NCBI GenBank assembly: GCA_033807775.1
Contig: CM066314.1
Span: forward strand, 151,331,429-151,395,428
Source: Saussurea involucrata
Taxonomy: Eukaryota; Streptophyta; Magnoliopsida; Asterales; Asteraceae
DNA: 64,000 bases
Reading direction: 5' to 3'
The notes under the pieces were generated by a model. That model did not search any database. It saw nothing but the letters and a program-made list of their open reading frames with translations, and was not told where the DNA came from. The position numbers and the translations under genes are program-made. Shown here in pieces: positions 41,940-54,569 of this stretch (within the stretch, counting starts at the first letter, position 1; each line of letters starts with the position of its first letter).

Positions 41940-42315
41940 TACTAGAAGTCTACTCGCGCAATGCAGCGCGATATATCTTGATTTAATATTTTAATTTATT
42001 TTAATGTGTGGTTTTAAAAAAACGGTCATGTTTTTTAATAAATTTGTTTAAAGAATGACGTTTTTAAGGAGTTCATGATTTGAGGATTTGAAAGTGGTTA
42101 GAGATAAGAAGTAATTAATAAGAGTCCACAATTTAAGAACTTGAAGGTTGTTAGAGATAAGTATTAATCAAGTAATTAACATTAAAAGCGGTACATAAAG
42201 TTTCATTAGTTATTTTTAAGAGATTTTAAGTAATTAGTATTAAATAGCGATACATGAAGCTTTAGAAGTTGTTTTTAAGAGTTTTTCATACATATTTTAT
42301 AATATAGTATAGATA
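41940..42315 (+). mobile_element. Helitron-like short element
   Basis: The 5' end ACTAGAAGTCTACTCGCGCA followed by GCAGCGCG resembles Helitron starts of the ACCCGCGCG type, and the 3' end is TATAGTATAGAT. Similar ends occur at 44053 and 45293. The interior includes a third copy of the inverted-repeat arm sequence (GGATTTGAAAGTGGTTAGAG). Confidence 0.4.
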
Positions 42316-42559
42316 TTTTTTAAATCGTTATCTACTTTGGACCACGAGAATATTGTGTGAAAAAGCCACTACATCAAGCCTGAATCATGAGATTGTGACT
42401 TAAACTCAAGTTTGCTTTTTTAACAATCCGTCCCTTAACGTTTCAAAAAAAAAAATTCCGTCCCTTATTGATAGAAATGGATATTTATGAATTCTTTATA
42501 AGCTTTAAATTATGAGCTATTAATAACTTTTATCATAACTTTAAGTTGTATTTAAAGTT

Positions 42560-42612
42560 ATTGGACAATCTGTTATTTTGGACTTTGGGGTGTTACAAAT
42601 GGTATCAGAACC
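42560..42612 (+). mobile_element. LTR end plus primer site remnant
   Basis: GGGGTGTTACA (LTR end at 42597) followed by TGGTATCAGAACC (42600-42612), a one-base variant of the initiator-Met primer site. No matching LTR start or interior was recognised. Confidence 0.6.
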
Positions 42613-42679
42613 CTACTCTTTGTACCATCAGGATGGTGGCACAAACCTCATCGGGTATGATGAGGTCTCCAGAGGGTGT

Positions 42680-43486
42680 TTGTAACATCTTAAGACGAAT
42701 CCCACATCGTCGATTACAAAGAAGAAGATTTTGGGCAAGCTTGAGGAAGACGTCAGATGTTTAAGTGGGGACTTTGTAACAACTCGTTCCACATGAATAA
42801 AAATTGTGATTTGTGAGCTGTTTATAAACCTCAAGTTACACGTTACCAATTACTTTCTCCATGGTTTTTTTAGTGAACGGTTTTTTTTATCATTTATATG
42901 ATGGTAATTAATATTTGTACACGTAGATATAAATGGTACAATATACATCAACATTTTATTTATTGTTCAATAGTTTTAATGCATATACTTAGTAAAGATG
43001 TCAATATAAAATAAACTGGAATTTTAACTTTGAAGATGTTAGTACAAAACCGTATCAACATGTACCAACCAAATATTTTTTTACCAATTAAGTTGGCATC
43101 AAGTAAAGTATGTCGGTACACTATATAAAAATATATGCACCAATTATGTGATTGATACATGGTTTATAGAAAAAATATGATATTGTACAATATTCACCCC
43201 TATATACTCAATTTTAAGATTTAACTTGAAAGAAAAAACCACTTAAAACGAGATCCATGAACATTGATAACCAAATGAGGTGAACAAGTTGGTTTATAAT
43301 TTTTATTAAAAGAAGATGGTTTATAATTTTATTTTGGGAATTGATAATATTTTTCATAAATACAAGTGTAAGAACATCCGCACCCTCGCAATACCAAACT
43401 TCTTCTTAAAGTGTCACATCACCTTTGCAATAACACATTCTACATTCATGCAAGACCAAACTTCTTTCTAAAATAATAAATTATAA
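42680..43486. other. Intergenic DNA
   Basis: No gene is recognised. It begins with TTGTAACATCTTAAGACG, a phrase common next to plant retroelement ends, then AT-rich sequence. Confidence 0.5.
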
Positions 43487-43946
43487 TATAAATAAGAGTA
43501 AACCTCACTTTTGGTCCCTATGGTTTGCAAAAAATAACGAAAATCGTCCCTAAAGTTCATTTATTACAAATTAGCCACTACTGTTTGCACTTTTGTCCGG
43601 TTTTGGTCCCTCTCACTAACGCCTGGTAACTTCCATCCATTAAATGAAGGGCATATCCGTCTTTTTATATATATTTTATTTTACTATTAATTTTTTATCT
43701 ATATATATCTATTTCTGACAAAGTACAGGGACCAAACATATTCAACCTCTACCCCCCCCCCCCACCCGTACCCCCCCCCTCCCCCCTCTCTCCTCTCTTC
43801 TTCTTCTTCCCAAACTCATCTCATTACCTGCAAATAAAAACACATACACACACATATATTGAGCGAAATCTCTACCGAAAGACTCACTGAAACACCTTCT
43901 CCTCTCTTTCTTAAACCCTCGCCACCTGCAACACACATATATTGTG

Positions 43947-43949
<3 letters not shown>

Positions 43950-43999
<50 letters not shown>

Positions 44000-44048
44000 T
44001 TGTGTGTTATATATATGTGTGTTTATATATATATATATATATATATAC
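43950..44048 (+). repeat. TA/TG microsatellites
   Basis: (TA)n, (TG)n, (TA)n in series. A similar TG run lies at 45335-45377. Confidence 0.95.
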
Positions 44049-44052
44049 ACTA

Positions 44053-45293
44053 GATATGTACCCGCGCGCGATGCGGCGTAAAGTATCTCGAATCTAAAAC
44101 CGAGAATTCGAAAAAATAAGTTTGTTTCATGTTCATATTTATTCGCTTTTAAATCGCTTATTAAATGTATAAAATTAAAGGTCAATATGGTTAATTGGTC
44201 AAAAAAATAAAAAATATTCGTTCGATAGTGGGGTCTTCAAACCCATAACATTTGTGCTCATTATGAAGGTTTTGATTAACGGTTATAATGGTATAATTTA
44301 TAAAAAAAGAAAAACATATTTGTTTAATGTATTTTAGTTTATGTATGTTGATATGATAAGGATGTAAAATGAAAATGAAAGGAGAATGGATATAAAGTAA
44401 ATTAAATAACTAACTATAATGGCATAAAGTGTAATTTAAAAATAAAAAATAATTTTATTTTTAATTATCATGTTGAACGTTGGAGGTTTTAAAGTTTTTA
44501 AACTCGTACATGATGTATTGAAATTTGTACTTCTTAAAAATTCAAAAATAACCGTAACTGGAATTATTTTTAAAAAAGTATAATAGATAAATATAGATAA
44601 GAGTGTAAAATGTACAAGTTTAAAAAAATTCTCGGTACGTCATTCTTGAAAAATCTTGATACGTATTTATGATATTTCACAATATTATTAAGTTAAAAAA
44701 ATATTCAATAATAAACTTATTTTGAAATTATTGATGAGAATATTGTAATAATATAATGTGTAAAACAATGCATTTATTAATATGTTTTAGTTAAACTATG
44801 ATTATGTATTTTTAATATTATAAGAGTGTAAAATGAAAATGAATAATGTAAGAGATATAAAACAAATTAATTCGTACATGTTCATGATATTTAATAATAT
44901 GATTAAATCCAAAAATATTCAATATTGGGCTAATTTCGAAGGTATTGACGAGACGATTACAATTGTGTAATTTGTAAAAAAAGAAATGTATTTTTTAATG
45001 CATTTTAGTTCATATACAGTATTTATGTTTATATGATAAGAGTCTAAAATGAAAAATAAAAAAGTAAGGATTAAACGTAAACTACATACCTAATTATAAG
45101 GGTAGTAAATGTAACATATAAATTAAAAAAATTGAATTAAGGAGAGATTTAAGGAGGAGTGAATGTGGGTGTGCTAATTGAACTTATAATGTAAATTGCG
45201 TCCAGATACATGTTTAGGCGGAAAAATACTGAAGTCGGCTCACCAGAAGTCGACACGTGGCATGCTAGTTACTTATTTATTATATGTATAGAT
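44053..45293 (+). mobile_element. Helitron-like element within the Mutator-like element
   Basis: Starts CTAGATATGTACCCGCGCGC and ends ...ATGTATAGAT, like the shorter copy at 41940-42315. The interior is AT-rich with two diverged copies of the core repeat (near 44250 and 44930). No helicase is present. Confidence 0.45.
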
Positions 45294-45326
45294 ATGTGTG
45301 TGTGTGTGTGAAATTTAGTTAAGTGT

Positions 45327-45378
<52 letters not shown>

Positions 45379-45660
45379 ATATTTGGGAAGAAGATGAGAG
45401 GGAGTAGGGGAGGGGTTGGGTAGGATGGGTGGGGTAGTGATTTGTGAGTCAAAAAGGAGGGTAAGACAAAAAAAAATTGAAAAAAAGACTAAATTGCTCT
45501 TGAACTAACTTTTTTATTTAACCTTCGTTAGTGAGAGGGACCAAAATCGGACAAAAATGCAAACAATAGTGGCTAATCTGTAATAAATGAACTCTAGGGA
45601 CGATTTTCGTTATTTTATGCAAACCACAGGGATCAAAAGTGAGGTTTACTCTATAAATAA

Positions 45661-46316
45661 TATAGATAATTGTAATATAAATAATAAATTAATTATAAAA
45701 TAGATATTAATATATTTTTATTTGTATTTTCGTAATTTTTTTATATTAATGTATTTTTATTTTAGTAGTTTAAATAAAAAAACATCGCATAAAAAATGTC
45801 ATTTATTTAAAATAAATTGTGGGTAGAAATTTTAATAAAAAATAATGTTCAAATAAATTAATAAATGTATTAAATTTAATAAACATATTAATAATTAATG
45901 TTTAAACAAACTAATAAATTAAATTAAATTAAATAAAAATGTATTTGTTTATATATATTTCATTGTGAAAGGTCTTTCTAAAGTTGAAAGGTTTGGCAAA
46001 ACTTGCAAGAACTTGCAATCCACATGACATGCTATGTCATCTTGCAAGGCCTTGTGCAAGATGGGTGCGAACTTTGGATGCTCTAATACCTCACTTTAAT
46101 CGTTTTAAAAGCATCATTATTTCCTCTGATAAAAAAGAGAAAATTTAGACAAAAAACTAAATACATTTTTAGTTCAAGAAAAAAAAAGACAATTGCAACC
46201 TATCTAATTACATGAAAGCGACTATATTAATTAATGTTGTTAATCGATTCGTAATTAATATGACGAATAACTAGACTGATTTGAACGTATTGGCCCCAAA
46301 CTAAACTGAAAATAAT
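45661..46316. other. AT-rich spacer
   Basis: No gene is seen. Confidence 0.6.
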
Positions 46317-46319
46317 TTA

Positions 46320-46701
46320 GGGGGTGTTTGGTTGGGGTATTGAGGGGTAAGGAATGAGAATGATAATGAAAAGTGTTGTTTGATTTGATATAGTATAATG
46401 GATTCATTACCCAAACCCATTAATTTCCAATCCTGACCAATTTTGGGGGAATGAAAACTTTATTTCCGCTCAGTTATTTTTTCTCATGTGTCCCTTCATT
46501 TCTCAATGTTGAATGAAAAATATTTTTTATTTTCATGTTGGACGTCATATATTTGTATTATAAATATTACATAAAATACTTTTTTATTAATTATATTGGT
46601 TTAACCAAACATCATCAATGAAATACTCATTCGTATTCTCATTCTCCTGCATTTTCATTTTCATTTTCATTCTCATTCCTTAAAATGAACCAAACGCCAC
46701 C
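46320..46701. mobile_element. PIF/Harbinger-type (Tourist) MITE
   Basis: Ends GGGGGTGTTTGGTT and AACCAAACGCCACC with TTA duplications at 46317-46319 and 46702-46704. 382 bp, noncoding. Confidence 0.85.
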
Positions 46702-46746
46702 TTAATGGTTTGAAAAATATAAATAGACATAGCTTTTAAGTGGGAA

Positions 46747-47119
46747 CATTGTTCTAAAAGGCTCGCCACGACAGCCGCCATGGCGCGCCGTGGCTCAATG
46801 CTTGTGTCTCACGCCACGTTATGTCTGTGACACGCCATGGCCTAATGCACGGTCTTTTGTATAACAATATTTGATTTTTATCTACGTCTTTAATGTCTTA
46901 TTTGCTAGTTTTTAATATATAACCTACTTTAACTTGTTTAGTATCATTGACTCGTCGATAATAGTACAAAACATATGTTTTCATATATAATATTGTATAT
47001 GATATAAAGATTTGCCGTCATAAGTCATGCCTTGATAAACGTCATGGCTTCGTTGTGGCTCCTAAGGCTTGAGGTTTGGTCTCGCTGCTACGCCACGGCT
47101 CACGTCATTTAGAACCTTG
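46747..47119. mobile_element. hAT MITE
   Basis: Ends CATTGTTCTAAA and (complement) CAAGGTTCTAAA with a perfect 8-bp duplication AGTGGGAA (46739-46746, 47120-47127). GCCACG-rich subterminal repeats. Noncoding. Confidence 0.85.
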
Positions 47120-47151
47120 AGTGGGAATAATAAAACAATAAATAGTTAAGC

Positions 47152-47452
47152 CCTGTTTGGTTTGCAAGATATGGTGGGATCAATAGGTTTCATTTCAATC
47201 TCGCGTTTGATTTAAAGGAAAAAAATCTGGAATTTAAATCCTAATATTTCATTGAAATTCCAAAAAAAACATTAGATTTAGATATTTATTGGGGTAGTTG
47301 TTATTTCACGAGATTTTATAAGATTTGTTTTTAATATTGTTTTATAATGTGTTAAAAACTTTTTTTTTGAAAGGCGCTCATATATTATTACCCAAAACTT
47401 AATAGAGCACCAAACATAATGGAATTTTATTTCGAATCCCATAAACCAAACA
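47152..47452. mobile_element. Probable MITE
   Basis: CCCTGTTTGGTTTGCAAG at the left and AAACCAAACACACC at the right form short inverted ends. The duplication is not clear. Confidence 0.45.
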
Positions 47453-47467
47453 CACCTACCATAACCA

Positions 47468-48190
47468 CAAGGATTGTGATGTTGGTGTACTGGTTAAGAT
47501 CCTGGGGATGTGGTGAAATATCTTATCTATCCAGGGTTCGAATCCATACGTACACAACTAGGAGTGTTCATGGTTCGGTTCAGCTCGATTAGTAGGAACA
47601 TTGTGAACCGAACCGCATGAGGCGGATACCTAGTTACCCGAACCAAAGTCGACCCGCGGGCTGAACCAAGCCGAACCGAACCGAACCGCAGTTAGTCGGT
47701 TACCCACGGTTCGGTTCACATTTACCAAAATTTATCGAAAATATTATTTGCAATATAAAAATAACATCAAAATAGAAAATTTAAACCAATTACATAACAA
47801 ATATATAAAAATAATCCAAGAACAAGAAATAAATAAGTTTTATTGTTTAAAAATATCTATTATTTGGTTGATGACTACTCAAAAATTAAATAGTTAATAT
47901 TAAATATAATATTATATATATATCGGTTCGGATCAGTTACCTGCGGATACCTATAACTTAAAACTGAAACCGATCCATGAATACCAAGTTTTTCGGTTTT
48001 CTTGGTTTTCGGTATTTCCGGTTTTCGGTTTTTTCGGTTTCAGATCAAGTGATTCGGCTTGGTTTCTCAATTTCCCGGTTTTTTTGAACACCCATATACA
48101 CAACTTGTGGTCACTGAGGTTTAATCAGGGCTGATGTCTTACAGTCATAATTTGTCAAGAGATTAGTCTAGGTATAACCTAGGACACCCT
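47468..48190 (+). mobile_element. tRNA-derived SINE split by a hAT insertion
   Basis: The left part (47468-47558) carries a polymerase III A-box-like TGGTGTACTGG and a perfect B-box GGTTCGAATCC (47535-47545). The right part (48105-48190) continues after the hAT and ends before an A-run. It does not fold as a standard tRNA, so SINE is preferred. Confidence 0.55.
47559..48096. mobile_element. hAT MITE inside the SINE
   Basis: Ends TAGGAGTGTTCA and (complement) TATGGGTGTTCA, perfect 8-bp duplication TACACAAC (47551-47558, 48097-48104). GGTTCGG/CGGTTTTCGG-rich interior. Noncoding. Confidence 0.85.
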
Positions 48191-48309
48191 TTAAAAAAAA
48201 CACCTAACAATTCAAAACCTATTGATTTCAAATTCATCTAATTTTAAATTCTTTTATGAAAATCCAAGTCTTTAAAAAGTATTATGTCAAACCAAACCAG
48301 TTCATAAAG

Positions 48310-48640
48310 CATCTCCAACAGATTTTCCAAAATTTCTCTAAAATAAAGATCCAAAAGTCAAAATCTTCAAAAAATTACATCCATCTCCAGTAGATTTCCC
48401 ATCTTAAAGATAAATTATTGGTTATATTATTAAAATATTATTTCTCTTACCTAAACATTTCATTCCAAAATTTCTCATTGATGAGATATAATAAAAAATC
48501 ATTTCTCTCTCTTGATAATCATTTTTTGGGATATCTTCAAATTTGGAGAAAATTACATGCTCTCTCCTATTTTCTCCATTTTTGAGAAAGTTATAAAAAA
48601 GTTGTTGAAGTAAAAAATTGTTCAAAATCTTTATGAAAGA
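48310..48640. mobile_element. MITE-like AT-rich element
   Basis: Contains the GCATCTCCAACAG end and repeated TCTCCA/TGGAGA blocks, related to 54570-54937. Ends are not fixed. Confidence 0.4.
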
Positions 48641-49583
48641 AAAGTAGGCCCAAATACCCAATGGCTTGTTGGGCCTTGGAAAGCTCTAGTTGGGTTGGGC
48701 CGTAAGGATCCATTACATTATTTCCCTTTAATCTCTAGTCCATGACCATAATGATGTACGCAAAATACTTTCTCCACATTTTGCCATTAGCTTACCAAAC
48801 CTTCGAAACTATCGAAAATAAGTAGTTGATATGTTAATGTACACACACATTTGTTTCTTATAGTGTTTTTGAGTTGTTTGTATGGTTACTGTTGTAATAC
48901 GTGGAACCCTTGGATTACCTTTCAAAAGAGCCCGTGAGGATAGAATGAAGACTGCAACATATATTGAGAATAAATGGTCCAAATGTAGTTGACATGAGAT
49001 TCAAACACCACCTCCAACTGAGACTAGTGGGCACGAAGATTGTTGCAAAATGTTGAGAAAGGGCTAGACGGGTACGTATTGCTACAATTGTCGAGTCCCT
49101 AGGTTGGTAGACCTTATATTTGATCCCTTGTAAGAATATGTAGAACCCTGTGTTTACTCTCTAAAATACCCCTTTTGGAGAGTAATCCTAGGGCTCATGC
49201 ACGTAAAATGCAAAAAGATATACATTAGTTTTATATTTATGTTGTATCTATTTTACTTATTATTTACGTAGTAAAACATGTTGGTAGCACTGTAGTGGAA
49301 GAATAATGAATAAAAACATATAAAAGCGCGTTAGAATGGCCTAGAAAGGCCACACTAGTCAACCCAGTCTTCTTGTATGGTGCAACGAATTGACAAGTCG
49401 CCTAAACGAAGTTGCAAATATGAAGTGTGGATGGGGGGACTTAGATGTGACTTCGGAAGTTATGTAGGGAAAAAACGTGATTTCCAACTCGTTTGGAAAT
49501 CGACTAAGCCTCATTAGCTTAGAAACGACTTGGGAAGTGGCTACATCCTTGTGGGGTGCGACATTATCCACATCAATAGTTAA
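48641..49583. other. Unassigned noncoding stretch
   Basis: No gene or element end is recognised. Bases 49584-49588 are one copy of the solo-LTR duplication. Confidence 0.45.
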
Positions 49584-49588
49584 CATTA

Positions 49589-51375
49589 TGTAACACCCTA
49601 AAAATAGGGGTAAACAAAAACTTTCATAAAATGAAAGAGCGGTATATAAAATGTCGTAGCACGAGCCATCCCAAAAGGGGGAAATACAAATGCTTGTATA
49701 ATTACAATGTATTCTAACGGAAAATAAATGACAACCAACTAATCTATCTAACATAGAAATAAGATTACAAAAGGGGTGTCATCTCTAGTCCACTATAGTC
49801 ATCCAAGGTTAGCATCCCAAAGAGCATTTCTCCAAGCTCCCGTGCTCCCGCCTAAGCCTTCTTAACGACGGCTCCGCTAGAACCTGTGATACATTTCATC
49901 ACCAACAAGTGTTAGGCCAAAAGCCTAGTGAGTTTGAACAATTAATAACACATGATAGTAATATAGACAAGTAAGGGTCTGTCATCCAAGTTCCACAACT
50001 AGATTTGAAGTCAATGGAGGAGACCATAACATCAAGAAGTTCCACCCAAAGAGTCGAGATACCTTAGTGTCAAGCCCTTAGAGCGACACCGAAGGCCCGA
50101 CACATCCGGGGGTGCAACCAAAGGCATTGCCCTAAGTGGCGAGGGTTTTGGCGCATACCAACACGGTGACACCCAAGACTATGTCCTCGTAGTGAACACT
50201 TAACTCGATTAATTCAAAAGCTCGCTCAAGCTATAAGGCACCCAAGCATGTGTAACCAAATCAATCAATCATCATAGACACCACATGGTTATAAATAAAT
50301 GATTATACAAGGGATTTCCCATAGTCTTTCATGATGTTAAACTACCACTTGCACACGTATTGAGTACTCTTAAATCCACATAATTTCACCAAGGGCCCAT
50401 ATATACCCATTAAGCCAAGTAGATTGGCCAACTTAACCATTAAGACATTTTATCAATATACAAGCAAGCACATAACTCTTGGGTCCAAAACCGTAATTCT
50501 TCCATCTCATGTTAACATAGCAAATGGCACATTAAACATATCAAGAATAGCATTTCTCACCACCAAAGTTCATGGTTACTTCCAATAAGCCAATACATCC
50601 AACTTTCCAAAATTAGGGTTTCCATAAAAGTAAGGAAACGAGTAAGAAAAAAAATAACATGTATCTAGTTTGAGAAGAGTTAGAAAACTCACAATCTAGG
50701 TTTTTAAAGTCAAAACCTAGAAAATGGTAGAAACCCTAGAAGTTGAGAAAATGAAGGTGATGATTGGAGTTGTAGATGTTTGGTTTCTTGAGTAGGATCT
50801 TCAATAAATGCTCTCAAGTGTGTCAGGATCCCCAATAAATGAGGTTCTAACCCTAATGGTGATTTAATGGAGAGAGAGGGAGGAAAGGGAGTGAAAATCG
50901 CCCCTAGGTCTTTAGAAAATAGGTTGGAACAAGTTTGGTTTGAAAAGTGAGGAGTAAAGGCTAAAATCACATTTTTATAGATACACCCCCACCCCCCGAC
51001 GGCAATTGTGCCCCGCGATTGTGCCAAGAGCACTCTCGCGGAGATTGTACCGCGACCACCGAATCCCCTCTCGGCGATTGTGACGTGCGATTGTGCCAAG
51101 GGCACCTTTGCCATGTCACTATCGCACCAAGTGTACCGAGAGTGGATACTTGGCCAGCACGTGACATGCGATTGTGCCCGAGGACACTATCGCTGGTCAC
51201 TATTGCACACCCACTCCCACATTTGACTTTCACGAAAACAAGCTATTTGGGTCACAAGCATGTAATCGCGTAAGTTTAAGCAAGTAGAGGATCATCTTAA
51301 AGCATAAAAGTGCAATTTGGAAATAAAATGGATCTAAAGGAGCATTTTACGAGATTGGATTTTACGGGTGTTACA
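49589..51375 (-). mobile_element. Solo LTR (gypsy type)
   Basis: 1787 bp, TGTAACA/TGTTACA ends, perfect 5-bp duplication CATTA (49584-49588, 51376-51380), no interior. On the minus strand TATAAAAAT lies at 50971-50979 and upstream of it, at about 51000-51190, is a cluster of GCGATTGTGCC-type repeats. The short frames on both strands at 50.7-51.3 kb come from this cluster. Confidence 0.9.
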
Positions 51376-51380
51376 CATTA

Positions 51381-51711
51381 AACCAATATAACATAGCCAT
51401 TACAAATACTTACATAGATGTTAAGGCATAGGTGGCATTCCAACAAATTCAATTTGGCCTACATGTTACTACATGTAATTTGAAATTTGGGATACATACG
51501 TATGAATTCATATGATTCACTATTTTTCAGATATGTTATGTACATGCCCTATTTTAATTTTTTTTAAACATGCTAAATGTTGAAACGTTGAATCATGCAT
51601 GCAAACATTTTGTACGTGTCAAATGTCAAGATGTAAACAATATCGGGCGTCACACTACGAATATGTACAAACACACTACATGTATCACATTGATACCCAT
51701 ATATACTCAAT
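51381..51711. other. Spacer
   Basis: No feature is seen. Confidence 0.5.
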
Positions 51712-51902
51712 TTAGAGGTCGTTTACCAAACGCTTAGCAAGTGTCACTTACCTTACCGAGTAAGCATGACAATGATCAAAAGTCTTACCCGGTAAGAGGC
51801 ATAGAAGGAGATAATATTAAGCGCTTACCAGGTAAAAGACGTTTACCAATATTCTATTTTAATGTTCGATAAGGTAAGTAAGAGTGACGTGTCTTGTCCA
51901 TA

Positions 51903-52999
51903 GGGGTGCGTTTGGTACGCAGACAGGATAGGACAGGACAAGATGTGACATGACATAACAAAACAGGACAGAACAGCTGTTCCACGTTTGGTAAGACAGA
52001 ACTTGACAGAATAGAATAGATAACATTGACCAATTTACCCTTCTAAAATTTAAAGAATGAATAAAACATGAAATAGAAGGTTTATTTGATGTTTTAGAAG
52101 ACAATTAGATTTTATTTTAAAGTTATATTGGTAAAACATAAGTCTGTTCCAACCTTGTTCCAGCTTGTTCCATGGGGTGGGGGTGGAACATGTCTGTTCC
52201 AGTTTGTTCCACCTTGTTCCAGTCTGTTCCACAGAAAAGTCCTGCCAAACGTGAGACAGTGGACCTTGTTTTGTTCTGTTTTGTCCTGTCCAGTGTAGGG
52301 GTGAGCATCCGAGCTGGGTACCCGCCTTTGGAACCGGAACCGCTCTGGAACTGCCGGTTCCAGAACCGGAACCGATGTGATTGGTTCCGGTTCCTAAAAT
52401 ACGGAACCGATTAAGACTGGTTCTGGTTCCGGTTCTAATTTTTTTGGAACCGTTACCCACTGGGTACCCGGTCCCGCTATTTTTTAGTAAAAATTATTTA
52501 TGTATTTATATATTTATTATATTTAATGAAGTGGTATTAGTTTTGTACCTTTGTTAGGTGTTTTATACGTTTTCATCCAAGTGTTTTATTTGAGGTGTTG
52601 ACGTAAAGACGTGAATTGTTGTGGAAGCCGTTTTGTTGATGTCAAGACTCAATACTCGAGAGTTTCTAATTTGTTTATGTAATAATTAGTTTTTATCGGA
52701 TTAGTTTTCACCATTTGTTATATCTATTACTTTATGTTGGTACTTTATAGTTTGCAATAAACTTAAAATTATAAGTTTTATTGTACGAATTGTTAAAAAA
52801 ACTTAAAAAAAGTTGACATTAGGTACCCGGAACCGGAACCGCCGGTTCCGGATCCGGTTCCAAAATATAGAGAACCGATGTAAGCGGTTCCGGTTCCTTC
52901 ATTCTAGGAACCGCCGGTTTCAGTTTCGGTTCCAGTTTCATAAAATTTAGCCGGGTACCCGGTTATGCTCACCCCTAGTCCAGTGTACCAAACGCACCC
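51903..52999. mobile_element. Middle MITE of the nest
   Basis: Ends GGGGTGCGTTTGGTAC and GTACCAAACGCACCC, flanked by TA (51901-51902, 53000-53001). GACAGGA/CTGTTCC-rich interior. It is broken by the hAT at 52296-52977. Confidence 0.75.
52296..52977. mobile_element. Inner hAT of the nest
   Basis: Ends TAGGGGTGAGCA and TGCTCACCCCTA (perfect inverted repeat), perfect 8-bp duplication GTCCAGTG (52288-52295, 52978-52985). GGAACCGG-rich subterminal repeats. Noncoding. Confidence 0.9.
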
Positions 53000-53439
53000 T
53001 AAGCGTTTACCAATAAGCGTTTGGTAGACCACTCTTAGTCTAGTATTACAAGTAAATATTGTTGTAATTGTACTTGGTTATTCAACCGTAACAAATCTAC
53101 CCGTACTATGAAGGGGTAATTTTGTTTTCCTTACCTCAACTAACGTCATTTTAACTGACGGAATTAGTATCACGGATAACTGTCAAATCAAAATACAAAC
53201 TGTAGTGATCATTCATGTAACTTTTACATTTTATAGACCACTTTTGAAATTTTGAACATATCACATGGACTGAAATTGTAATTTACTCTTGTTTTAAGAG
53301 TAAGAAGGGAATATTCCGTTCAACAGAAAACACATGAAAAACACCTCGTGACCGTTTATTTTCCATTAATTTTGACTTGAAAATTCAAACATTTCCTCAT
53401 TTGTTCAAAGGGGAACACCAAAAACCAGAGTTTTCCCAA

Positions 53440-53541
53440 CATATCTTTGCCAAAATGCTCACAACAATACATACTCAGCTTCGGATTTAGGGTTTGGGAG
53501 CTCACTCTGCGATCAAATTCTGTTCGATTCGTATACCAGAG
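53440..53541 (+). other. Putative 5' UTR exon of the membrane-protein gene
   Basis: TTTAGGGTTTGGGAGCTC and a pyrimidine/GA-mixed leader end in the donor CCAGAG|GTAAAT at 53541. The transcription start is not determined. Confidence 0.5.
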
Positions 53542-54569
53542 GTAAATTTTCTATTGATTTTCACGTTTTCCATTGTTAATTTTCGCAATTTTTAGTGTAA
53601 CTTGGAGATTTTCGATGATTGCTTAGATTTCTTATCAATACGAGATTTTTTTGTTTGCTATACATGCATATGTTAGGGTTTCTGTTTGTGAGCATTTGAG
53701 GTGTAGTGTAGGAGCATTCAATTGATTACTTGCAAATCGTTTGCCGATTGCGGAACAGGAACGATGTACGTTAGTTTGATTTCAGTTTGCAGCAATTGAT
53801 TAAGTAAGAAAAACAGTTTAATGATGATGATATCTTATCATTTTCTTCGACTTAATCTTCATTTTATGTGTGATATGTATAACATCACAAGATTATGCTG
53901 TTATCTCCTTGAGAATTTCGTCTATGGTTCCTGGATTCTCGAAAGTTTGTTATTCATTTATTGATTTTTTTCGTGCAATTAGTAGCTGATCGGTGTTATC
54001 CAGATTTGGTTGAATCGGTGTCAAACATCTTGATCTTGTACAGTTGTACTTGAACTTCAAAATTGTAATAATCATTTTAGGTTTTTTTATGCATTTCCTG
54101 ATTTGATGCGTAGTTAGACTGGAACAGTTTTGTTAAACGAAAAGCTTAGTTTTGACCCTGTACCAAATTCTTGCAAGAAAAATGTTAAAGTTGAGCCAGG
54201 ATGACATTCCTTCTTTTATGATACTCATAAGAAGATAAAAAGTTCATAGCAAAAAACGTTGATGTTAGGCAATATGTCAAACTACCTAAAAGCCATGTTT
54301 TGCTTCTTGCAATATACTATTGCATAGGTTTAATTGTCATTCTTAATACCGAAATAAAATAATTGTCATATATCTGGAATTCATTAGATTACTGTGGTCA
54401 GAATTTCTTCGAATATGTCCTTGATTTATTCGAGATGTGAGTAAAACTCAAATTGGAGAAGAATATGGTCCTTGGGTTCCTTTTATTGGAACTATGTTTC
54501 TATTTATTTTTGTTTCTAATTGGTCACGCACCATTTTACCTAGGAAAATCATACAATTCAAAAGAGTCC

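Larger units (their letters stand above)
43496..45651. mobile_element. Mutator-like element, second copy type
   Basis: The inverted ends GAGTAAACCTCACTTTTGGT extend about 150 bp, with a perfect 9-bp duplication TATAAATAA (43487-43495, 45652-45660). The family is the same as 27107-28401 but the interior is different. That interior contains microsatellites and a Helitron-like insertion; no transposase. The minus-strand frame at 43742-44185 is mostly microsatellite and G-rich repeat. Confidence 0.88.
51715..53034. mobile_element. Outer Harbinger-type MITE of a three-layer nest
   Basis: Ends GAGGTCGTTTACCAAACGC and (complement) GAGTGGTCTACCAAACGC, TTA duplications at 51712-51714 and 53035-53037. 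It is broken by 51903-52999. Confidence 0.75.

Noticed and set aside
43742..44185. 147-codon minus-strand frame
   Set aside because: Largely translated microsatellite (YIYIYI, THTHTH) and G-rich repeat.
47468..47560. tRNA gene
   Set aside because: The B box is perfect, but no acceptor stem or cloverleaf pairs and the sequence continues as a repeat; a SINE head fits better.
51008..51273. Short frames rich in C, H and R
   Set aside because: Translation of the GCGATTGTGCC repeat cluster in the solo LTR.
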